From JBFWQM01 sp050249455 (GTDB lineage: Bacteria > Pseudomonadota > Alphaproteobacteria > MPNO01 > VGEU01): 11,919 nucleotides of DNA. This document shows positions 6,600-11,919 of the stretch, in pieces (positions within the stretch are counted from its first letter, which is position 1; each line of letters begins with the position of its first letter). The DNA lies in the NCBI GenBank assembly GCA_050249455.1, contig JBFWQM010000179.1, forward strand, positions 1 to 11,919, given 5' to 3'. The notes below the pieces were generated by a model. It saw only the letters and a list, made by a program, of their open reading frames with translations, searched no databases and was not told where the DNA came from. The position numbers and the translations under genes are program-made.

Positions 6600-7040
6600 A
6601 TGGAAAGCATCGCCGCCACCCTCACGCCCCTGCTCGAGGCGCTGCTGCGCGTCGCGGTGGGGCTGCACCTGGTGCCCCACGGCCTGCGCATGACGTTCGG
6701 GTTGTTCGCCGACACCGGGCTGCCGATCCGCAACCTGTCGATGCTGGCGGAGTCGCTGGAGCGCGGCGGCTGGCGGCCGGGGCGGTTCTGGGCGCCGCTG
6801 ATCTCTTTCGTCGAGCTGGTGTGCGGGCCGCTGCTCGCGCTGGGCCTGTTCACCCACGTCGTCGCGGCGCCGGTCGCGATCTTCCTGATCGTCGCAAACG
6901 TCGAACGCTGGCGGGTCGGCCGCTGGTTCTGGAACCAGCTCGGCATGGAATACACGCTGATGTGGACGATCGCCGCGCTCTACTTCCTGGCGCGCGGCGG
7001 CGGGCCCTACTCGCTCGACGCGGCGCTGGGCCTCCTCTAG
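6600..7040 (+). CDS. DoxX-family integral membrane protein
   Basis: A 146-residue protein with four predicted membrane helices (about 8-27, 64-84, 85-100 and 117-132). The first helix ends in the family-like HLVPHGLRMTFGLF segment (23-36). The second and third helices are the hydrophobic pair seen in DoxX/DoxD-like proteins. DoxX-family proteins are linked in some organisms to thiosulfate:quinone reduction or to redox and thiol stress complexes, but most are uncharacterised, and nothing here fixes a reaction. The ATG at 6600 has only a weak TGGA nine nt upstream. The stop TAG (7038-7040) overlaps the opposite-strand stop of the REC-kinase gene (7037-7039). It sits alone on the plus strand amid signalling genes, so a functional tie to them is speculative. 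Confidence 0.85.
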   Translation: MESIAATLTPLLEALLRVAVGLHLVPHGLRMTFGLFADTGLPIRNLSMLAESLERGGWRPGRFWAPLISFVELVCGPLLALGLFTHVVAAPVAIFLIVANVERWRVGRWFWNQLGMEYTLMWTIAALYFLARGGGPYSLDAALGLL

Positions 7041-8131
7041 GCGGCGAGCACGATCTCGGCCCGGGTGCCGACGCGCACGCGGCTGCTGAGCGACAGCTCG
7101 CCCCCGATCAGGTTGACGAACGCGCGCGCCAGGCTGAGGCCGAGCCCCGGCCCTTTGTCGCCGCCGGCGACGATCGCGACATCCGGCCTGGCGAATGGCG
7201 CGCCGAGGCGGGCCAGCCATTCGGCGTCGATGCCGCGGCCGGTATCGGCGACGACGATCCGCACGCGTCCGTCGGCGCCGACGGCGGCGGAGACCGCGAC
7301 CGCGCCGCCGCGGTCGGTGAACTTGATCGCATTGACGACCAGCTCGCGCATCGCGCGCCCGAGGAGCGACGGATCGGCCGCCACCGGCGGCAGGACCGGC
7401 GGCAGCTCGACGGTCAGCGCCACGCCGGCGCCGTCGGCCTGCACGCGGAGCGCATCGGCGCACGCCTCCACCACGTCGGCGACATCGACCGGCACCAGAT
7501 TCGGCGCGAGCTGGCCCGCGGTGATCCGGGCGAGGTCGAGGACCTGCTCGATCAGGGCGTGGAGCCGGCGGCTGGAATCGGCGATGGCGGCAGCGTATTC
7601 CGCAGCATGGGCGGGGCCGCCGGCGGCGTCGATCTCCTCGCACAGCAGCTCGGCGAAGCCGAGGATCGAATTCAGCGGCGTGCGCAGCTCATGCGGCAGC
7701 GCCGACAGCACGGATTGCTGCATCGCCGCCAGCTCGTCGCGGCGGCGGTCCTCGAACCGCGCGGCTTGGCGCAGCCGCGCGTTGACGGTCTCCAGCATCA
7801 GGTCGTGGTCGACCGGCTTGGTCAGGTAGTCGTCGGCGCCGAGCTTCTTGCCGGCGATCACGTCCTCACGGTCCGAGTAGGCCGACAGGAACAGGAACGG
7901 CAGCGTGCTGTGCTCCGGGTGCGTCTCGCGCAGGGTGGACAGCAGCTCGCGCCCGTCCATCCCCGGCATGTTGATGTCCGACAGGACGAGGTCGGGCCGC
8001 TCGCGCAGGATCACGTCGAGCCCTTCTCGGCCATCGGCGGCCTCCAGCGCGACGTGCCCGCCGCTGCGCAGCGCGTCCGCGATGTCGTCGCGCAGCATCA
8101 TCTCGTCGTCGATGACCAGGATCTTCGCCAT
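7037..8131 (-). CDS. Receiver-histidine kinase (REC - HisKA - HATPase), third gene of the H-NOX operon
   Basis: A 364-residue soluble protein. The N-terminal receiver (about 2-118) has Asp8/Asp9, phospho-acceptor Asp52 (SDINMPGMDG), Ser83 and Lys105 (DYLTKP). A short linker leads to HisKA with LPHELRTPLN and His147, then HATPase with Asn267, G1 Asp296 (DTGRG) and G2 GPGLGL (327-332). There is no membrane segment and no DNA-binding, GGDEF or EAL output, so its output is its own kinase or phosphatase activity, switched by receiver phosphorylation. It follows the H-NOX-linked kinase after a 23-nt gap carrying GAAAGG, so it is the natural receiver for that kinase. The longer open frame upstream (to 8536) is Arg-rich shadow of the preceding gene; MAKILVIDDE is a classic receiver start. 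Its stop overlaps the DoxX stop in the palindrome CTAG. Confidence 0.92.
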   Translation of the reverse strand: MAKILVIDDEMMLRDDIADALRSGGHVALEAADGREGLDVILRERPDLVLSDINMPGMDGRELLSTLRETHPEHSTLPFLFLSAYSDREDVIAGKKLGADDYLTKPVDHDLMLETVNARLRQAARFEDRRRDELAAMQQSVLSALPHELRTPLNSILGFAELLCEEIDAAGGPAHAAEYAAAIADSSRRLHALIEQVLDLARITAGQLAPNLVPVDVADVVEACADALRVQADGAGVALTVELPPVLPPVAADPSLLGRAMRELVVNAIKFTDRGGAVAVSAAVGADGRVRIVVADTGRGIDAEWLARLGAPFARPDVAIVAGGDKGPGLGLSLARAFVNLIGGELSLSSRVRVGTRAEIVLAA

Positions 8132-8154
8132 GTCGCCTTTCCATTCGGCCCGCG

Positions 8155-9045
8155 TCAGGCCGCCTGCTCCGTCGGCGCGGCGAGCGGCAGACGCACGACG
8201 AAGGCCGTGCCGCGCGGCGCGCAGGGCTGGACGCGGATGCCGCCGCCGTGCAGCTCCACGATCTGCTTCACGAGGTTGAGGCCGATGCCGGTGCCGGGGA
8301 TGCCCTTCGCCGTGCTGGCGCGGAAGAACCGCGCGAACAGCTTGCCGACCTCGTCCGGCGGGATGCCGACGCCGTGGTCGCGGACCGTGAGCCGCAGGAA
8401 CCGGCCGTCCACGCCGGCGTCGATCTCCACCCGCCGGCTGTCGCCGGAATATTTGACCGCATTGGACAGGAGGTTGGAGAGGACCTGGTCGATCAGCCGC
8501 GCATCGACGTCGAGCGTGTCCGGCGCGCCGCGCCATTCGACGGCGATCTCGAAGTCAGGCGACAGGCCGCGCTGGCGTGCGCAGGCCGCCTCCACCAGCG
8601 GCAGCAGAGGGGTCGGCTTGCGGTCGATCTCGATGCGGCCCTCGTTGAAGCCGTCGCTCGACAGAATGCGATCGATCAGCGCCGTCATTTGGCCGACGGC
8701 GAGGCGGATGCGCCGGGCGCGCTCGCGCACGTCGGCCGGGTCCGGCGCGTCCGCGTTGCGCGCGAGCCGCTGCGCCGCGCCGTCGATGACGGCGAGCGGG
8801 GTGCGGAACTCGTGGCTGACGACGGTGACGAACGAGCGCTGCTTCTGGTTCATCTCGCGCTCGGCGGCGAGCGCGACGGCGAGCTCCTGGGTGCGCGACG
8901 CGACCTCGTGCTCCAGCCCGCGGGTCAGCGCGGCGAGCTCCTGGTTCTTGGCGTAGAGCGCGCGGCTCTTCTCCTCGAGCAGGCGCTCGGCCTCCTTTCG
9001 CGCGCGGCGCTCGCGCTCGACGCGCGCCTGCCAGACCTCGGTCAT
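8155..9045 (-). CDS. Soluble coiled-coil sensor histidine kinase, partner of H-NOX
   Basis: A 296-residue kinase with no membrane segment. Residues about 5-70 are a charged Glu/Arg/Leu-rich coiled coil without a sensor domain. HisKA follows with VVSHEFRTPL and phospho-acceptor His78. The HATPase domain has N-box Asn195 (NLLSNAVKY), G1 Asp223 (DHGVGIP), F-box FARFF (237-241) and G2 GTGIGLNL (251-258). It starts three nt after the H-NOX stop, so the two are almost certainly translated together. By analogy with other bacterial H-NOX/kinase pairs (HnoK-type), the H-NOX protein should bind this kinase in trans and set its autophosphorylation, usually inhibiting it when NO is bound. No clear ribosome binding site precedes the ATG, which fits translational coupling. 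The likely phosphate acceptor is the receiver of the next gene. Confidence 0.92.
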   Translation of the reverse strand: MTEVWQARVERERRARKEAERLLEEKSRALYAKNQELAALTRGLEHEVASRTQELAVALAAEREMNQKQRSFVTVVSHEFRTPLAVIDGAAQRLARNADAPDPADVRERARRIRLAVGQMTALIDRILSSDGFNEGRIEIDRKPTPLLPLVEAACARQRGLSPDFEIAVEWRGAPDTLDVDARLIDQVLSNLLSNAVKYSGDSRRVEIDAGVDGRFLRLTVRDHGVGIPPDEVGKLFARFFRASTAKGIPGTGIGLNLVKQIVELHGGGIRVQPCAPRGTAFVVRLPLAAPTEQAA

Positions 9046-9048
9046 GGC

Positions 9049-9594
9049 CTAGGCCGGCAGCCGCTGCAGGGTGAAGGTGACCTGGCTGCCGCCGCCGGTG
9101 TCGTCGTGCTCGGTCACCGCGCAGCGATCGCCGAAATGCGCGAGGCAGCCGTCGATCAGCCCGCGCGCCAGCTTGGCCATGCAGCGCGGCGAGCGGTAGG
9201 TGACGTGCATCGTGTCGGGCCCCTCCTGCCGGGCCTGTATGCTGGGCAGCTCCGCGTCGTGGTAGAGCTTGCGCACCTCGACGTGGATGTATTCGTCGAC
9301 CCGCGGCAGGAACTCGAACGTGGTGGCGCAGCCTTCGAAGAACGCCGGGTAGAGCGCGACGAAGCGGCCGAACAAGTGGCGGCCGAAGGTCTCGATCAGC
9401 GCGCCCATCGGGGTCCCGGTGGCGCGGCTGAGGGCGCCGACCAGCGCCACCATCTCCGCCCCGTCATAGGTGCCGACCGCGGTGTAGGCGCCGCCGGTCG
9501 CGGTCTTGGCGTCGGCCAGGATGGTGTCGACCATGTCGAGCGACCACGCGTCCTCGACCAGCTCCAGGAACTCGGTGAATACGATGCCCTTCAC
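9049..9594 (-). CDS. H-NOX (heme nitric oxide/oxygen-binding) sensor protein, predicted NO-selective
   Basis: A 181-residue single-domain heme sensor, full length for the family. Seen: the MKGIVFTEFLELVE N-terminus; YIHVEVRKLYHDAELP, which contains the proximal heme ligand His104; and the heme-propionate motif YxSxR as Tyr133, Ser135 and Arg137. The O2-binding H-NOX proteins of anaerobes have a distal Tyr five residues after the motif's Arg; here that position is Leu142, so the pocket should bind NO (and CO) but not O2. The C-terminal region has Cys138, Cys150 and Cys158 but seems to lack part of the Cys/His zinc site described for Vibrio/Shewanella H-NOX. The start codon is GTG (9592-9594), fixed by the conserved MKG start. 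It is the first gene of a tight operon with two kinases. Confidence 0.93.
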   Translation of the reverse strand: MKGIVFTEFLELVEDAWSLDMVDTILADAKTATGGAYTAVGTYDGAEMVALVGALSRATGTPMGALIETFGRHLFGRFVALYPAFFEGCATTFEFLPRVDEYIHVEVRKLYHDAELPSIQARQEGPDTMHVTYRSPRCMAKLARGLIDGCLAHFGDRCAVTEHDDTGGGSQVTFTLQRLPA

Positions 9595-9610
9595 GGCGCT
9601 GCCCCCGATC

Positions 9611-9627
9611 AGTCGCGTGTCGCGACT
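9611..9627. promoter_or_regulatory. 17-bp palindrome upstream of the H-NOX operon
   Basis: AGTCGCG (9611-9617) and CGCGACT (9621-9627) flank TGT, forming a perfect inverted repeat that ends 17 nt upstream of the H-NOX GTG. It could be an operator for a dimeric regulator or a leader hairpin. Upstream on the minus strand there is a TTGACC (9690-9695) and a CAATAG (9664-9669), but their 20-nt spacing is too long for a good promoter. Confidence 0.4.
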
Positions 9628-9718
9628 ATCGTCGGGCGAGCGTTGCGAAGCGGTTAAGGCTGCCTATTGCGCGCGCAGTCGGAGATCGCGGTCAATCGGA
9701 CGAGCGGGTGAGGTGGGT

Positions 9719-9741
9719 GGCCGCCGGACGAGCCGTCGGCC
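9719..9741 (-). terminator. Possible hairpin terminator after the Mo-hydroxylase gene
   Basis: Arms 9719-9727 and 9733-9741 pair in eight of nine positions around a 5-nt loop, starting four nt after the stop of the Mo-hydroxylase. No T-run follows on the minus strand, so intrinsic termination is doubtful. It may only stabilise the 3' end. It does suggest that the H-NOX operon is transcribed separately. Confidence 0.3.
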
Positions 9742-9744
9742 GCC

Positions 9745-11919
9745 CTATTCCGCCGCGAGCGGCCGCTTGGCCGCCGCCTCGACGGCGGCGCGGACGCGGC
9801 GCGGCGACAAGGGCGTCTCGTTGAACTGGGCGCCGGTGTCGGCGAAGGCGTCGGCGACCGCGTTGGCGATGGCGGCGGGCGGCGAGATGGCGCCGCCTTC
9901 GCCCATGCCCTTCATGCCGTACATCGTGGCCTCCGCCGGGGTCACCATGTGGCCGACCTTGATCATCGGGATCTCGGCGGCGCCCGGCATCAGGTAGTCG
10001 GCGAAGGTGGTCGCCATCGGCTGGCCCTGGATGTCGTAGGGAATCTCCTCGTAGAGCGCGGTGCCGATGCCCTGCGCGACGCCGCCGACGATCTGGCCGT
10101 CGACGATCATCGGGTTGACGACGGTGCCGCAGTCCTCCACCACCGCGAAGTCGAGCAGCTCCACCGCGCCGGTGACCGGATCGACCGCCACCACGGCCGC
10201 GTGCGTCGCGTAGGAATAGACGCCGGTGGTCAAGGTCGGCTCGTAGGTCGCGGTGGCGTCCAGCATCGGGTCGGTGCCGGGCGGCAGGCCGTCCTGGCGC
10301 AGATAGGCGGTCTTCGCCACCTCCGCCAGCGTCACGGAGGCCTGCGGGCCGACCGCCATGCCGTCGCGCAAGCTGACCTCGCCCGGATCGCACTGCATCA
10401 GGTGGCCGGCGATGCGCTGGATCTTCTCCTTCAGGATGCGGCAGGCGTTCACCGTCGCGCCGCCCGCCATCACGATCGAGCGCGAGGCGAAGGTGCCCAT
10501 GCCGAACGGCGACAGCGCCGAATCGCCGTAGCGGACCGAGACGCGCATCGGGTCGATGCCGAGCTCCTCGTTTGCGATCTGCGCCAGGGTGGTCTCCATG
10601 CCCTGGCCGTGCGAGTGGATGCCGACCATCAGCACCATCGAGCCGTCGGACATGAACCGCGCGTTGGCGCTTTCCCAACCCGGGATGATCGGCGTGGCGC
10701 GCAGCACCCATTCGCCGCAGCCGTGCGCCGTCTGCTCCGAATAGACCGCGAAGCCGACGCCGATGCGCCGGCCGTCCGGCTCGCCCTTCTTCTGGCGCTC
10801 GCGGACCGCCGGCAGGTCGACCAGCGCCGCCGCCTTCCTGACGCTCGAGGGATAGTCGCCGTTGTCGAACTGCATGTCGGCGACGGTCTTGTACGGCATC
10901 ATGTCGGGGGTGACCATGTTCTCCAGCCGCACCTCGAACGGGTCGCGGCCGACCGCGCGCGCCACCTCGTCGATGGTGCGCTCGATCGCGAAGCAGGCTC
11001 CCGGCCGCGCGACGCCGCGATAGGGCCCGAGCGGCGACTTGTTGGTCGCGACCGTAAAGGTCTTGGCGCGGTAGTGGCGGAACTTGTACGGGCCGGGCAG
11101 GTTGCGCGCGGCCATCCCGGTTTCCATGAACGGGCCGGTGGGCCACAGCGAGTAGGCGCCGGCGTCGATCACGATGTCGGCCTCCAGCCCGAGGATGCGG
11201 CCCTTGTCGTCGGCGTAGGCGGTGACCTTGTAGTAGTGCTCGCGCGCATGGACGCCGGCCAGGATGTGCTCGCGCCGGTCCTCGTTCCAGCGCACCGGCG
11301 CGCGCAGCCTGTTGGCCACCGCGGCGATCATCACCTCCTCCGACGACAGGCGGTTCTTGACGCCGAAGCCGCCGCCCATGTCGGGCGTGATCACGTGGAC
11401 CTTGTGCTCGGGCAGGCCCAGCACGTCGGCGAGGCCGACGCGCATCAGATGCGGCGACTGCGTGGTGTCGTAGATCACCAGCTCGTCGTCGCGGTCGTCC
11501 CAGTAGCAGAGCAGCGACCGGCATTCCATCGGCTGGCCGGACTGGCGGTTCATCCGGTACTCGCGCACCACCTTGACCGGCGCGTCCTTCACCGAATCGA
11601 CGTCGCCGCCCTGGATCACCCGCTCGACGTAGAGGTTGTCCTTCCAGTGCTCGTGGACCAGCGCGTTGCCGCCGGCCAGCGCGGCGACCGCGTCGATCAC
11701 CGGCGGCAGCTCCTCGAACTCCACCTCGACCGCCTGGGCGAGGTCCTCGGCCGCCGCCCGCGTCTCTGCCAGGCACACGGCGATCGCCTCGCCGACGAAG
11801 CGCACCTTGTCGGTGGCGAAGGCGTGGTAGGCCGACGGCTTGAAGCCGGGGATCGCCGGCACGGCGCGGATCGGCTTCAGGTCGGGGAAGTCGGCGGCGG
11901 TGAAGACGCGGCCTTCGGA
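9745..11919 (-). CDS. Xanthine dehydrogenase/CoxL-family Mo-hydroxylase large subunit, form II-like, 5' end beyond the window
   Basis: The 724 visible codons stay open to the right edge, so the N-terminus (roughly 50-80 residues in this family) is outside. The annotated frame includes EGRVFTAADFPDL before a GTG at 11862, which is therefore not the start. Seen: RFVGEAIAVCLAET and VEVEFEELPPV of the N-terminal a/b-hammerhead domain; a large Moco domain with DMGGGFG, SLWPTGPF and SPLGPYRGVARPGACFAIE; GQIVGGVAQGIGTALYEE; and KGMGEGGAISPPAAIANAVADA, whose Glu (9898-9900) is the conserved catalytic base. The active-site loop YRGVAR (11005-11022) lacks the Cys of true aerobic CO dehydrogenase (AYRCSFR) and is nearer the form II type (AYRGAGR), so it hydroxylates some other substrate, perhaps an N-heterocycle or aldehyde. 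It normally pairs with FAD and 2Fe-2S subunits, probably upstream (right) of the window. Confidence 0.9.
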   Translation of the reverse strand, partial: SEGRVFTAADFPDLKPIRAVPAIPGFKPSAYHAFATDKVRFVGEAIAVCLAETRAAAEDLAQAVEVEFEELPPVIDAVAALAGGNALVHEHWKDNLYVERVIQGGDVDSVKDAPVKVVREYRMNRQSGQPMECRSLLCYWDDRDDELVIYDTTQSPHLMRVGLADVLGLPEHKVHVITPDMGGGFGVKNRLSSEEVMIAAVANRLRAPVRWNEDRREHILAGVHAREHYYKVTAYADDKGRILGLEADIVIDAGAYSLWPTGPFMETGMAARNLPGPYKFRHYRAKTFTVATNKSPLGPYRGVARPGACFAIERTIDEVARAVGRDPFEVRLENMVTPDMMPYKTVADMQFDNGDYPSSVRKAAALVDLPAVRERQKKGEPDGRRIGVGFAVYSEQTAHGCGEWVLRATPIIPGWESANARFMSDGSMVLMVGIHSHGQGMETTLAQIANEELGIDPMRVSVRYGDSALSPFGMGTFASRSIVMAGGATVNACRILKEKIQRIAGHLMQCDPGEVSLRDGMAVGPQASVTLAEVAKTAYLRQDGLPPGTDPMLDATATYEPTLTTGVYSYATHAAVVAVDPVTGAVELLDFAVVEDCGTVVNPMIVDGQIVGGVAQGIGTALYEEIPYDIQGQPMATTFADYLMPGAAEIPMIKVGHMVTPAEATMYGMKGMGEGGAISPPAAIANAVADAFADTGAQFNETPLSPRRVRAAVEAAAKRPLAAE

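Noticed and set aside
8132..8536. Longer N-terminus for the REC-kinase
   Set aside because: The extra residues are an out-of-frame reading of the preceding kinase gene; the receiver start MAKILVIDDE with its own ribosome binding site is clear.
6560..8956. A 798-codon plus-strand open frame across DoxX and the two kinases
   Set aside because: It overlaps three recognised genes in other frames, has low-complexity composition and no domain.
9664..9695. TTGACC / CAATAG as the H-NOX operon promoter on the minus strand
   Set aside because: The 20-nt spacing is too long and the -10 match is poor; a promoter is expected here but cannot be placed with confidence.
9745..11919. Aerobic carbon monoxide dehydrogenase (coxL)
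   Set aside because: The active-site loop lacks the Cys that carries copper in true CO dehydrogenases.

Overview
The window looks like chromosomal DNA from a very GC-rich (roughly 70%) proteobacterium, most likely an alphaproteobacterium. The support is strong G/C preference at third codon positions (which leaves long empty frames open on the opposite strand), two Mo-enzymes ending in the same short Ala-Ala-Glu tail, a dCache hybrid kinase and an H-NOX sensor operon. I cannot name the genus. I saw no tRNA, rRNA, CRISPR array, transposase or phage gene.

Left part (1-3840), metabolic genes. An Asp/Glu-racemase/maleate-isomerase superfamily protein (49-768, +) faces a single-subunit molybdopterin (bis-MGD, 4Fe-4S) oxidoreductase (899-3079, -). 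A large inverted repeat sits between their convergent 3' ends. The oxidoreductase is divergent from a small RidA-family protein (3214-3627, +), with a 134 bp shared promoter region. The racemase-like protein lacks both catalytic cysteines of its superfamily. The RidA-like protein has Asn in place of the imine-deaminase Arg. After the RidA-like gene comes a 213 bp spacer with a hairpin, a CAA-rich stretch and an intrinsic terminator, which could be a small RNA or a long 3' UTR.

Middle part (3841-9594), signalling. A membrane dCache-HisKA-HATPase-REC-HPt hybrid kinase (3841-6411, -) is divergent from a DoxX-family membrane protein (6600-7040, +). The DoxX stop codon overlaps the stop of a three-gene minus-strand operon: H-NOX heme sensor (9049-9594), soluble coiled-coil histidine kinase (8155-9045), then a REC-HisKA-HATPase protein (7037-8131). 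The H-NOX has its proximal His and YxSxR motif and no distal Tyr, so it should sense NO rather than O2. The operon has no DNA-binding, GGDEF, EAL or other output domain. NO information therefore seems to be passed from one kinase to a second kinase controlled by a receiver. The neighbouring hybrid kinase, which ends in a free HPt, could feed the same receiver. This output-less kinase relay is the most interesting part of the window.

Right part (9745-11919, -). The 3' 724 codons of a large, xanthine-dehydrogenase/CoxL-type Mo-hydroxylase subunit run off the right edge. Its active-site loop is not of the true CO-dehydrogenase type, and its substrate is unknown.
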